Part shown: in pieces, positions 7,583 through 15,040 of the stretch | Numbering within the stretch: the stretch's first letter is position 1 | Layout of the letters: every line of letters starts with the position of its first letter | Origin: JBKHYG01 sp046565595 | Lineage (GTDB): Bacteria > Actinomycetota > AC-67 | Length of the DNA: 44,529 nt | Reading direction: 5' to 3' | Assembly (NCBI GenBank): GCA_046565595.1 | Contig: JBKHYG010000059.1 | Coordinates: 1 to 44,529 of the forward strand | Position numbers and translations under genes: made by a program | Notes under the pieces: generated by a model | Seen by the model: only the letters and a program-made list of their open reading frames with translations | The model's database searches: none | Told to the model about the DNA's origin: nothing

Positions 7583-8983
7583 TCACTTCCTCTTCCGCAG
7601 CGGACGCGCCGGATTGCCGACCACGACGGTGCCCGCCGCAACATCGCGAGTCACCACAGCCCCGGCGCCGGTCACAGCCCCCCGACCCACGGTCACGGGT
7701 GCTATCAGCATCGTATCCGAGCCGATCTTGGCCTGGTCGCCGATCACGGTCTTGGCCTTGATCTTGGTCTCGGCGTCATAGTTAACGGTAACCGTCGCGG
7801 CGCCGACATTCACATCGCGGCCTATGAGGGTGTCGCCCACATAGGACAGGTGCGGAACCTTCGAGCGCTCCCCGATCGTCGAGCCCTTGACCTCGACGAA
7901 GGCCCCCACCTTGGATCTTGCCCTCAGCACCGCGCCTGGACGCAGGTAGGCGAAGGGCCCGACGGTCGCCTCTCGGCCGATCGTGGCGCCCTTGCAGACC
8001 GAGAAGGTGACCTCGGCTCCGGCCGAGATGGTCGTATCGACCGCCAGGACGCTTGGCCCCACGACGGCTCCGGCCTGGACGCGAGTGTCGCCGGCCAGGT
8101 GCGTGTTCGGCCAGATGACCGCATCCCTGGCGATGCGCACGGACGGCTCGATATAGGTCGTGGACGGATCGAGGATCGTGACCCCCGACTTGGCATGCTC
8201 GGCGACGATCCGGCGGCGAAGCAGGGCTGTGGCGTCGGCCAGTTGGGCTCGATCGTTGACGCCGATCAGAGCCTCGGGATCGCCGACGACTGCGTCCACG
8301 CGCTCGCCTTGCTCGATCAGGGCAATGACGGCGTCGGGCAGGTATTCCTCGCCTTGGGAGTTGTCGCGGCGGACCTTCTTCAAGGCGGCTGCGATCTGTT
8401 CGGCGTCGAAGCAGTAGACCCCCGCGTTGACCTCTGTGACCTGCTTCTCTTCGGCGGTCGCGTCGCGGTGTTCGACCATCTTGGCGACGCGGCCTTTGGC
8501 GTCCCGGATGACGCGGCCGTAGCCCGCGGGGTCGGCCAGATCTGCGGTCAGCAGGGTCGCTGCCGCGCCGGTGCGCCGATGCCGCGAGACCAGGTTCTTC
8601 AGCGTCGTCGCTGACAGCAGCGGCGTGTCACCGCACAGGACCAGCACATCGCCCTTGAAGCCTTTCAGGCCACGCAGCCCGGCCTTCAGAGCATGAGCCG
8701 TGCCGAGTTGCTCCTTCTGTATCGCGAAGCGGGCCGTCTTGCCGTATGCGGTCTTGACCTGCTCGCCATCATGACCGATCACGACCACCGTTTCGGACGC
8801 CTTCAGAGGACGGGTCGCATCCAGCACCCAGCCGAGCATCGGGCGGCCGAGGACCTCGTGAAGGACCTTCGGTTTGGAGGAGCGGAAGCGTTTGCCCTGG
8901 CCAGCGGCCATGATGACGACAGCCAGGGGTCGCCTGGACCGCCCGCTTCTGGCAGGCCTACGAGTTTTCGATGAGGTTGGCAT
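7583..8983 (-). CDS. glmU: Bifunctional UDP-GlcNAc pyrophosphorylase / GlcN-1-P acetyltransferase
   Basis: GlmU performs the last two steps to UDP-N-acetylglucosamine for peptidoglycan. The 466-residue protein has the N-terminal nucleotidyltransferase with AVVIMAAGQGKRFRSSKPKVLH and the C-terminal left-handed beta-helix of hexapeptide repeats (AKIGSDTMLIAPVTVGRGAVTGAGAVV). The catalytic histidine lies in VPHLSYVGD. The frame stays open to 9061, but that extension would translate the tRNA-Gln gene. The start is therefore ATG 8983, only 2 nt after the mature tRNA end and without a ribosome binding site. Translation probably begins on a leaderless message left after tRNA 3' processing (inference). 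Confidence 0.95.
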   Translation of the reverse strand: MPTSSKTRRPARSGRSRRPLAVVIMAAGQGKRFRSSKPKVLHEVLGRPMLGWVLDATRPLKASETVVVIGHDGEQVKTAYGKTARFAIQKEQLGTAHALKAGLRGLKGFKGDVLVLCGDTPLLSATTLKNLVSRHRRTGAAATLLTADLADPAGYGRVIRDAKGRVAKMVEHRDATAEEKQVTEVNAGVYCFDAEQIAAALKKVRRDNSQGEEYLPDAVIALIEQGERVDAVVGDPEALIGVNDRAQLADATALLRRRIVAEHAKSGVTILDPSTTYIEPSVRIARDAVIWPNTHLAGDTRVQAGAVVGPSVLAVDTTISAGAEVTFSVCKGATIGREATVGPFAYLRPGAVLRARSKVGAFVEVKGSTIGERSKVPHLSYVGDTLIGRDVNVGAATVTVNYDAETKIKAKTVIGDQAKIGSDTMLIAPVTVGRGAVTGAGAVVTRDVAAGTVVVGNPARPLRKRK

Positions 8984-8985
8984 CG

Positions 8986-9057
8986 CTGGCCCGCCAGGAC
9001 TCGAACCTGGACTGAGGGATTCAAAGTCCCGCGTGCTGCCTCTTACACCACGGGCCA
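8986..9057 (-). tRNA. tRNA-Gln (anticodon TTG)
   Basis: This is a 72-nt cloverleaf on the minus strand. The 7-bp acceptor TGGCCCG/CGGGCCA has discriminator G. The D-arm contains GGTGTAAGAGGCAGCAC. The anticodon loop is CTTTGAA with TTG at positions 34-36, and the T-arm contains GGTTCGAGTCC. CCA is not encoded. The anticodon stem shows one non-Watson-Crick closing position. It lies immediately upstream of glmU. Confidence 0.95.
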
Positions 9058-9102
9058 TCACGACCGAGGTCGAAGGCCCATCCTAGGGGAACCGGGAAGG
9101 GC

Positions 9103-9546
9103 TCAGGCCTGCGGATCGGGCGGGATTGGGAGTAGGGCGAGCGCCCGATGAACCAGGTCTACTACGGGTAAGGACTGCACATCTCGGATGTGATGCCATT
9201 CACACAGATCCGTGGTCCCATCGACCTCGCAAGTCAGTTTCCCGCCGAGGATCCGCGCCAAGTAGAGGATGCGGATGCTGTGAAAGCCCGTGCCCTCACG
9301 CTCGATGACCAGCGAGTCGACGCCTGCGAGCCCGGCGACTTCCACGACCAGACCAGTCTCCTCGTGGACCTCGCGAACCATGGCACTTGCGGGATCTTCG
9401 CCGAACTCCAAGCCGCCACCCGGAAGGGTCCACGACCCACTGTCCTGGGGCAACTGATCTGAGATCCGACACAACAGGATCTGGTCGGCGTCGATCATCA
9501 ACCCGTATGCGGCGATCCTGGTGACCTGATCTTGCGTGTCTGGCAT
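9103..9546 (-). CDS. Nudix hydrolase
   Basis: This 147-residue protein has a perfect Nudix box, GGLEFGEDPASAMVREVHEE followed by TGL (G-x5-E-x7-R-E-x-x-E-E-x-G), preceded by the usual SWTLPGG strand. Nudix enzymes hydrolyse nucleoside diphosphates linked to another moiety; the substrate cannot be told here. The start is taken at ATG 9546 (MPDTQDQVTRIAAYGLM). The ATG at 9573 would add nine unconserved residues. It is the first gene of the accessory stretch lying between tRNA-Gln/glmU and ispE, and it contains no ACGT. Confidence 0.9.
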   Translation of the reverse strand: MPDTQDQVTRIAAYGLMIDADQILLCRISDQLPQDSGSWTLPGGGLEFGEDPASAMVREVHEETGLVVEVAGLAGVDSLVIEREGTGFHSIRILYLARILGGKLTCEVDGTTDLCEWHHIRDVQSLPVVDLVHRALALLPIPPDPQA

Positions 9547-9629
9547 GCCTGCGCCTAAGTCCGTCCGCGCCAACGGCGGCGTCCGAGGAGCTCACCGCTA
9601 GGTCGCTCTTTCCCAAGTCGGTTTCGATC

Positions 9630-10766
9630 TCAGTGGCAGAAGAGCCGGATGCCCGTTTGCACATGAACGATACCGTGGGCGCGACACGCCTCCGTAACCT
9701 CGTCACTTCTTATGGAACCGCCGGGCTCCAGGAGGTAGTTCACTCCGTGTCTTGCCGCCTGGTCGACATTGTCCCGGAAGGGGACCATCCCGTCGGACAC
9801 AAGGACCACGCCGGAGAGGAGCTGCAGCCATGAACTCCTCTCATCCCGCGACAGTACCGGCGGGACGCCGGCGAGAGCGTCCCGCAGCGCCCGGTCGTCT
9901 GACTCGGTCAGATCTCCTTCGAGGAGCCGGGTGAGCAGGTTGATCCGGTCCTGCCGAGGAACCGCGCTCTTGTACTCGATCTGACGCAATCTGGGGTGGC
10001 GGCGTAGCCACCACGAGTCGGCTTTGCCGCCGGCCAGACGAACGCAGTCGACACGCGACTGCTGGTCGGCGCCGATCCCGATCATCATCCCATCGCGCGC
10101 CAACCCGACCGAGTTGGACTGCGTGTAGCGCACAGCCAGCATCGCGAGGACCGCGTCATCGAGCTGAGGAGACGGAAGCCCGCGGAGAGCGGGCAAGGTG
10201 CGGTCGATGCTCTGTGGAGCCTGTTGTTCGAGGGAGACGCCGAATATCTCGCGGCGTTCCCATTCGGCGCGCGCAACGCCCGGTTCGACTTCTAGAACCA
10301 AGAGTCGGCCACCCTTCTTGGCCTTCAGCGCATCCACGGTTCCAGGTTCGAAGCCCGGCGCGATCACTCCGTCGTTCGCGGTTCTCCGTAGAACCTCTAC
10401 GAGGTCTTGGTCTACGGGTTCGGAAACCGCGACGAAGTCCCCGTAGGACGACTTGGGGTCGGCGTCCCGTGCGCGAATGTACGCGTTCGCGATCGGGGAA
10501 ACCTCTCCGACCGCGCTCCAAGTCTCCCGCATGACATCGTCGAGACGGCCAGGGATGGCTGCTCCTGCGGGAGACACATGCTTGAACGACGCGGCGGCGG
10601 CCAGACCCAAAGATTCCGAGATCTCGCGAACAAGGTGCCATGCGCTTAGCGCATCAAGGAGATTGACATAGGAGGGCTCTCCGCTAAGGACACGGAACGG
10701 GAGCCGTCCGCCGATCGGAACCGCCCGGGCCCGTTGGCCGGGATTGAGGCCGTAACGCAAGTCCAT
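9630..10766 (-). CDS. Stand-alone AICAR formyltransferase (PurH C-terminal domain only)
   Basis: The 378-residue protein matches only the AICAR transformylase half of PurH, which formylates AICAR from 10-formyl-THF in purine synthesis. It carries LRYGLNPGQ, NLLDALSAWHLVRE, and the catalytic Lys-His pair in SFKHVSPAGAA. It also carries YGDFVAVSEPVD, GADQQSRVDCVRLAGGKADSWW and a VSDG-PFRDNVD-AARHG-EPGGSIRSDEV tail. No IMP cyclohydrolase (MGS-like) domain is present. Stand-alone enzymes of this type exist in scattered lineages. It may serve purine synthesis alongside a canonical PurH elsewhere, or a specialised AICAR-related route. ATG 10766 has GGAGG five nucleotides upstream, and that ribosome binding site is buried in a 16-bp palindrome. 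Confidence 0.88.
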   Translation of the reverse strand: MDLRYGLNPGQRARAVPIGGRLPFRVLSGEPSYVNLLDALSAWHLVREISESLGLAAAASFKHVSPAGAAIPGRLDDVMRETWSAVGEVSPIANAYIRARDADPKSSYGDFVAVSEPVDQDLVEVLRRTANDGVIAPGFEPGTVDALKAKKGGRLLVLEVEPGVARAEWERREIFGVSLEQQAPQSIDRTLPALRGLPSPQLDDAVLAMLAVRYTQSNSVGLARDGMMIGIGADQQSRVDCVRLAGGKADSWWLRRHPRLRQIEYKSAVPRQDRINLLTRLLEGDLTESDDRALRDALAGVPPVLSRDERSSWLQLLSGVVLVSDGMVPFRDNVDQAARHGVNYLLEPGGSIRSDEVTEACRAHGIVHVQTGIRLFCH

Positions 10767-10772
10767 GAACAC

Positions 10773-10788
10773 CTCCGCGATCGCGGAG
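10773..10788 (-). promoter_or_regulatory. 16-bp palindrome overlapping the AICAR transformylase ribosome binding site
   Basis: CTCCGCGATCGCGGAG is a perfect 16-bp palindrome whose end supplies the GGAG of the Shine-Dalgarno sequence for ATG 10766. It could be an operator or could fold in mRNA to hide the ribosome binding site. The upstream 165 bp to the GNAT gene show no other feature I can name. Confidence 0.5.
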
Positions 10789-10953
10789 TACCCAGGCGTA
10801 CGGCACTCGCCCTACTTGCGCTCCCCGGTGGTCATCCACCCGACGCCAGTCACGCATCAACAAACTACATGTTCCCAGATCCTGAGCCCGTTCAACATCC
10901 TGGCGCGTCAAAGGCCGGATGCCGCTGGCGGAGGGTCCGTTGCACGCGCGAGT

Positions 10954-11490
10954 TCAACGGCTCTCCCACTCTGGGCGGAGGATGGCGAACCAAACCTCAT
11001 CGGTCAAGCCATCCCTCGAGCGCCGTTGCTGGCGAAATCTAGCTTCCTGAACCATCCCCATCTTCTCCATCAGACGGATCGAGCGGGCGTTTCTTGCATC
11101 TGCGCTCGCACCGATCTTGTTGAGATCAGGCAACGCGCGGAACGCAACTTCGATTATCGCAGCGACGGCCTCGGAGCCGAGCCCTTGACCCCAGAGTCGC
11201 CTAGCAATGCTCCAGCCCATCTCTGCTCTGTGGTGCTTCGTGAGGAGCCTTAGGTCCACACCGCCCACGATCACTCCGTGGAACTCGACCCCCCAAGAGA
11301 CCTGCTCGCTAGGGTCATGTACTCGCCCAACGAATTCCTCAGCATGACCTCGCCGGTATGGCCGGGGCACCGGCAGAAAGCGTGACCACTCCTCGTCGGC
11401 TGCGTAACTGAAGACATCGTCAACATCGTCTGGCGTGTACGGCCTGAGGCGAAGCCGAGGCGTCTCAATCGTTTCGGGAAGCTGGCTCAT
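10954..11490 (-). CDS. GNAT N-acetyltransferase, RimJ/RimL type
   Basis: This 178-residue acetyl-CoA-dependent N-acetyltransferase has the RimJ/RimL layout. An N-terminal ETPRLRLRPYTPDDVDDVF comes first. The acetyl-CoA loop follows in IARRLWGQGLGSEAV (Q/R-x-x-G-x-G/A). The family ending is NARSIRLMEKMGMVQEARF. Members acetylate protein N-termini or small molecules; no substrate is predicted. The ATG at 11490 lies about 30 nt downstream of a TATACT element within the 22-bp repeat described at 11523-11544, which is a plausible promoter for this gene. Confidence 0.9.
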   Translation of the reverse strand: MSQLPETIETPRLRLRPYTPDDVDDVFSYAADEEWSRFLPVPRPYRRGHAEEFVGRVHDPSEQVSWGVEFHGVIVGGVDLRLLTKHHRAEMGWSIARRLWGQGLGSEAVAAIIEVAFRALPDLNKIGASADARNARSIRLMEKMGMVQEARFRQQRRSRDGLTDEVWFAILRPEWESR

Positions 11491-11522
11491 CGATGGTGGT
11501 CCGTTGAACGACCCAGGCGTTG

Positions 11523-11544
11523 AGTATAGGACCGGGCATTGTCA
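11523..11544 (-). repeat. 22-bp direct repeat, copy 1 (promoter-like)
   Basis: AGTATAGGAC-CGG-GCATTGTCA matches the copy at 15164-15185 at 19 of 22 positions, differing only in the central three. On the minus strand it reads TGACAATGC-N3-GTCCTATACT. It overlaps the RDD stop codon and precedes the GNAT gene. It could be a shared promoter/operator element or one boundary of a mobile cassette. Confidence 0.6.
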
Positions 11545-12171
11545 AAGGGGCTGCGGAGGATCGCCATAGCCTTCCATCTGATAGTCGACCCCAGGATCGA
11601 TGCCCGCTTGGACACGCCCTGCGGACGGTTGGGGCACACGGATGACAACGGTGCCCGCGATGAAATCGTGGATCGCGCGCCGCTTCCGATTGAAGAGCAT
11701 GACCACGACTTCGCTCCAGGCCCAACCTTTAGAGATCCAGCTGTACAGACCGAACGCCAGGGACTCGCCCCTGAGCGCATCCAGTCGCTCAAGTCGACCC
11801 ATGGATGACCATTCCGGCCCGCTCCAGGCAAACAGGGCGCCCGTAGTCATCAATGCGTAGAAGACCCAAAGGGCCATGTCGACCGAACTCCGCAAGAGCG
11901 CAACCCGCATGTCGATGGGCTGGCCGTCGACGCGCACGACCTTGATGCCGGTCGCCATCTTCCCGATCGTTTGCCCCCAGCGGGCATGAAAGACAACTGG
12001 ATAGAGCGAGAACACCATCCCAGGGATCAGAAGGGAAAGGATGGCTGCCGGTATCGATATGCCGATGAGCCACATCTGCAACGCGAAAATCGGACTACCA
12101 ACGAGGATGTCGATGAAGACGGCGCCGGCGCGCCGCCAGAACCCCGCGTAGACCAACGAACCCTCAGACAT
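11542..12171 (-). CDS. RDD family membrane protein
   Basis: This 209-residue protein carries the RDD domain: YAGFWRRAGAVFIDILVG with the Arg and Asp positions, the signature GQTIGKMATGIKVVRVDGQPI, and a late NRKRRAIHDFIAGTVV. It is a polytopic membrane family of unclear role, with ion antiport proposed for some members. The start is ATG 12171, preceded by GAGGGG eight nucleotides upstream; an ATG at 12186 is less likely. It contains no ACGT, unlike the three genes upstream, yet it lies inside the pair of 22-bp repeats. Confidence 0.85.
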   Translation of the reverse strand: MSEGSLVYAGFWRRAGAVFIDILVGSPIFALQMWLIGISIPAAILSLLIPGMVFSLYPVVFHARWGQTIGKMATGIKVVRVDGQPIDMRVALLRSSVDMALWVFYALMTTGALFAWSGPEWSSMGRLERLDALRGESLAFGLYSWISKGWAWSEVVVMLFNRKRRAIHDFIAGTVVIRVPQPSAGRVQAGIDPGVDYQMEGYGDPPQPL

Positions 12172-12202
12172 GCCTACGCCCCTCATGATCTACGCGCTCG
12201 GA

Positions 12203-13042
12203 CTACTTGTGGTGCCTGAGCAAAGAATCAAGCCGGTCATCAGATACGGCAGGGTGGGGGGCGTCCGCCACCAGAGCCACAATCGCATGTGATCTGCTGA
12301 GTCCAGGTCCGAGTCTGGCCAACATATCTGATTTCAGTTTGATCTCGTCGGCCAGCCACAGACACAAACCGAGAAGATTTAGTGATACATGATATTGTGT
12401 GGCAAGAGGGCCGGACAAGCACGCGGGAAATGACGCCACGTCAAAGGATGCTGCAAAGGCAGCCGCCTGGACTTCGGCCTCGAAGTGATGATAGTTGACC
12501 AGGTTTCGTTCGGTGGTCATCCACAATGCGTCTCCGTTCACCGGCATGGCTGCACCTTTGTGAGGTTTGGCTATCCACGGCTCAAACTGCTGGATAGCAT
12601 CGTAGAACGAGACCCAGAACCGCCGATGTGAGTTTTCGCGATTGAGTTTTGCTGACGACGCGCGGATCGCCAGATCGCCAGTCACTGTTCGCTCCGCTCC
12701 CAGCCACCACCTTCGGCCAACATATCCTCCCAGCATCGCTAATATTGATGACCCTGCATGCCATGCCGCGTAATAGAGCGTCACTTGTGCCCAGGGCGAC
12801 GAAGCGATTCGCATGAGGTCTAGCGAGCGTCGTACGTTGGACGCTGACAACAGGAGTCCCATCTCTGCATGCCTCAACAGGGAGTTCCTGGCCTCCGAGA
12901 AGCCGTCTGTTCCGTCGAGCAGCACCACCTGCCTCGATAACTTCGACAAGATGTCGTCCGGCCTGTCCTTCGCGGTCGAGGCGGCCGGATCGAATCCCCC
13001 AGCAAAGGCCCGGGCTGCAGGCAAATCGAACAGGTTCATCAT
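12203..13042 (-). CDS. Uncharacterised HEPN-like protein, third gene of the Dam-DGQHR cassette
   Basis: This 279-residue protein has no family I recognise firmly. It is predicted largely helical. The stretch TLYYAAWHAGSSILAML (residues about 89-104) resembles the second helix of HEPN domains. ERNLVNYHHF (178-187) offers an Arg-Asn-x4-His arrangement, as in the catalytic R-x4-6-H motif of HEPN ribonucleases; a second R-x5-H is ARNSLLRH (51-58). This is fold guessing from motifs only. Its ATG overlaps the TGA of the DGQHR gene by ATGA (13042-13039), so the two are coupled. It contains two ACGT words (12438, 12834) and is visibly poorer in GC than the neighbouring core genes, both signs of recent acquisition. 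Confidence 0.6.
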   Translation of the reverse strand: MMNLFDLPAARAFAGGFDPAASTAKDRPDDILSKLSRQVVLLDGTDGFSEARNSLLRHAEMGLLLSASNVRRSLDLMRIASSPWAQVTLYYAAWHAGSSILAMLGGYVGRRWWLGAERTVTGDLAIRASSAKLNRENSHRRFWVSFYDAIQQFEPWIAKPHKGAAMPVNGDALWMTTERNLVNYHHFEAEVQAAAFAASFDVASFPACLSGPLATQYHVSLNLLGLCLWLADEIKLKSDMLARLGPGLSRSHAIVALVADAPHPAVSDDRLDSLLRHHK

Positions 13043-14007
13043 CCTGCCGCTCCGCCAAAGAGCTGACCTTCAATCTGCTGACGGATGGCGGCAATTCCAG
13101 CGGAACCCTGAACTGCACGAAGCTTCTCAGATGTGAGTTCCCCCACATCGATCTTGTTCAGAACTCCATAGAAGTCGGCTGCCGTGGCTCTCTCGATGTC
13201 CGCGTCGAGAGCATTGGCGACTTCTGGAAGCAACTGAAGCAAGGCGCGAAGAACGCGGGCCTTGCTTAGCGGAGTTGAGTCCTGCTTCCAACCATCTGGA
13301 TCAAGCGACCGGATGGCCGCCAGGTAACTGAAAAGGACATCGCGCTGACCCTCAAAGGGCATATCGCGCAGCGGCGACGTCTTCTTACTCACAAGGCTAC
13401 GAATCTCTGGGGCAATGGACCCTTGCTTTAGAGGTATCTGTGGCTGTTCCCCTGTCCGGTCAATCCGTTGAAACAAGGGGCTTCGTGTATCGGTTGAAAG
13501 TTCATACACGAGTTCTGCTGCCATTACCTCGTGCTCTCGCTCGTCCGGTCGCACCAAGCGCACCAAGTCCCAGCGGAGGGAGGATTGGACGCGTTTTTGG
13601 TTGTCGTTAATCTCAATGAATAGGCGGGCCATATCGATCTCAGAGAGTCCTGTGTGGAGAATACACGCGTAAGTTGCCTCGTACTCCGAAAACTTCTGCG
13701 CCCAGAGCCGGTGCTGGCCATCGATGACCAAGAACCTCACGCCATCCGAAATGGTCAGCTCACCAGCGGTTTCCGAGATCGTTACGTCATCCGTTGCGAG
13801 CACAATGGCGTTCGGAAAGGTTCTTCTTTGCTCCAAGACAGCGGTTGCAATCTGCTGAGCCCGCTCAGTCTTCACAATTCGTTGAAAGCCCTTGTGTGGA
13901 TCGTCAACTCGCCAGGATGGCGTCGAATGCTCGAGTAGCCAGGTGCCGGCGATGCCAGCGACAAAGATTCTTGGCTCATCCTGGAGTTTGAAGCCGGGAG
14001 TCTTCAT
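13039..14007 (-). CDS. DGQHR-domain protein (DndB-like)
   Basis: The 322-residue protein contains the signature FLVIDGQHRLWA (DGQHR at residues 96-100), followed by a region compatible with the family (DMARLFIEINDNQKRVQSSLRWDLVRL). DGQHR proteins include DndB, the regulator of phosphorothioate modification, and relatives in defence loci. The domain is related to the ParB/sulfiredoxin fold and hydrolyses ATP in DndB. The gene overlaps dam by ATGA at its start (14007-14004) and the HEPN-like gene by ATGA at its end, giving a three-gene translationally coupled unit. No dndA/C/D/E genes are present, so this is not a dnd cluster. It carries ACGT at 13377 and 13784. Confidence 0.85.
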   Translation of the reverse strand: MKTPGFKLQDEPRIFVAGIAGTWLLEHSTPSWRVDDPHKGFQRIVKTERAQQIATAVLEQRRTFPNAIVLATDDVTISETAGELTISDGVRFLVIDGQHRLWAQKFSEYEATYACILHTGLSEIDMARLFIEINDNQKRVQSSLRWDLVRLVRPDEREHEVMAAELVYELSTDTRSPLFQRIDRTGEQPQIPLKQGSIAPEIRSLVSKKTSPLRDMPFEGQRDVLFSYLAAIRSLDPDGWKQDSTPLSKARVLRALLQLLPEVANALDADIERATAADFYGVLNKIDVGELTSEKLRAVQGSAGIAAIRQQIEGQLFGGAAG

Positions 14008-14885
14008 CTGAGTGACGCCCCCTTTGCAAGTACCGAAGGAAGATTCTCCAACTCCACCGTACTGAATAGTGCCTCGGAAGAGCGGCCACGCGTGGATCCG
14101 CGCCCCCCCAGCGTACTCGCCCGGGACAGTCGGTAGGCACGGAACCCGCCGTACATGTCTACCAACGAGTCATGCCATGCGTTACTCACGACGACAGTAC
14201 ATCCCTTGTCGGCCAAACGACCAGCCATCCTTGCGAGCCTTTCCTGGTCCTTCCATTGAAAGAGAGTCTCGTTGTACTTAATGAAACCGTTGTTTTCATG
14301 TTGGAGGGTGTAGGGGGGATCGCAGTAGATGAAATCACCTGCCTTGGCAAGCTCCATTGTTACCTCGAACGAGGCTGCCTCAATGCGTGCACCCTGAAGC
14401 GCCCGGCTCGCCGTCAATAGGAGCCGAATGTCTAAGGGATCGCGCCGCGACGGCCGCCCGAAGGGCACATTGAAATGGCCATCTCCATTGACGCGGTACA
14501 ATCCATTCCAGCAGGTGCGATTTAGGTAGATGAACTGTGCTGCCCGTCGCGCGGAACTTTTGAACTCGGATTGCCGGACGGCATAGTACGTCGCAGCATC
14601 AAGGCCCCAACCACGGAGATAGCGTGTCACCAGGTCGGGATGATCACGCACTGCCCGATAGGCGTTAACCAGGGCCTCGTTGACATCACCAAGAATCGCC
14701 TTCCTTGGATGAGCTTGGAAAAACAGTGCGCCTCCACCGAGGAACGGTTCAATGTATCGGCCCTCCGTGCGGCCGACGGCAGCCGCCAAGGCTGGAGCGA
14801 GCCACTGCTTTCCACCCGCCCATCGGAGGAATGGGCGCGCGCCGGAGGAACATGACGAACTCCCTTGGCCAGTGGTCGATTTCAT
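14004..14885 (-). CDS. D12-class adenine-N6 DNA methyltransferase (Dam-like)
   Basis: This 293-residue methyltransferase has the alpha-type order: motif X RPFLRWAGGKQWLAPAL, the SAM-binding motif I EPFLGGGALFF, LNRTCWNGLYRVNGDGHFNVPFG, and the catalytic motif IV DPPY (IYCDPPYTLQHENNGF). Such enzymes usually methylate GATC or a related site; the specificity is inferred, not shown. The start is set at ATG 14885, because it overlaps the stop of a possible 52-residue ORF by ATGA, the pattern seen at the other cassette joints. A TTG at 14960 would give a longer, unconserved N-terminus. No cognate restriction endonuclease gene is adjacent, so the methylase is orphan-like or part of a system using its two partners. 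It has ACGT at 14588. Confidence 0.92.
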   Translation of the reverse strand: MKSTTGQGSSSCSSGARPFLRWAGGKQWLAPALAAAVGRTEGRYIEPFLGGGALFFQAHPRKAILGDVNEALVNAYRAVRDHPDLVTRYLRGWGLDAATYYAVRQSEFKSSARRAAQFIYLNRTCWNGLYRVNGDGHFNVPFGRPSRRDPLDIRLLLTASRALQGARIEAASFEVTMELAKAGDFIYCDPPYTLQHENNGFIKYNETLFQWKDQERLARMAGRLADKGCTVVVSNAWHDSLVDMYGGFRAYRLSRASTLGGRGSTRGRSSEALFSTVELENLPSVLAKGASLR

Positions 14886-15040
14886 GTCTGTTCGGCTGGA
14901 CCCGGCGGAAAGCCTCCATCCTCGTCCCGGAGCGAGTGGGCATGCGTCCCGGTCCGCCAAGGCTCACCTACTGGGACGAACGCTGCGGCCAGCAGGATGC
15001 TCAGTACCTGCACTCGATTCTTTGGAGAACCAATGTTCAT
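14882..15040 (-). CDS. Possible 52-residue small ORF leading the dam operon
   Basis: An ATG at 15040, preceded by a weak AGGG, opens a 52-codon frame (MNIGSPKNRVQVLSILLAAA...). Its TGA overlaps the dam ATG in ATGA, the same geometry as the two other joints in this cassette. It has no recognised domain; the first 20 residues could form one amphipathic or hydrophobic helix. It may be a leader peptide for coupling or a remnant of a regulator. Evidence beyond geometry is lacking. Confidence 0.35.
   Translation of the reverse strand: MNIGSPKNRVQVLSILLAAAFVPVGEPWRTGTHAHSLRDEDGGFPPGPAEQT

Noticed and set aside
7556..8614. 352-residue plus-strand ORF antisense to prs/glmU
   Set aside because: Mirror frame of the GlmU hexapeptide repeats, without independent support.
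8984..9061. N-terminal extension of glmU to 9061
   Set aside because: It would translate through the complete tRNA-Gln gene; the extra residues match no GlmU.
11523..11544. Canonical sigma-70 promoter in the 22-bp repeat
   Set aside because: TTGACA and TATACT are present but only 11 nt apart instead of about 17, so I list it as promoter-like only.
13039..14007. Classical dnd phosphorothioation cluster
   Set aside because: Only a DGQHR protein is present; no cysteine desulfurase or DndC/D/E-like gene adjoins it.
12203..14960. Ordinary type II restriction-modification system
   Set aside because: The methylase has no recognisable endonuclease partner; neither neighbour shows a PD-ExK or HNH motif I can see.
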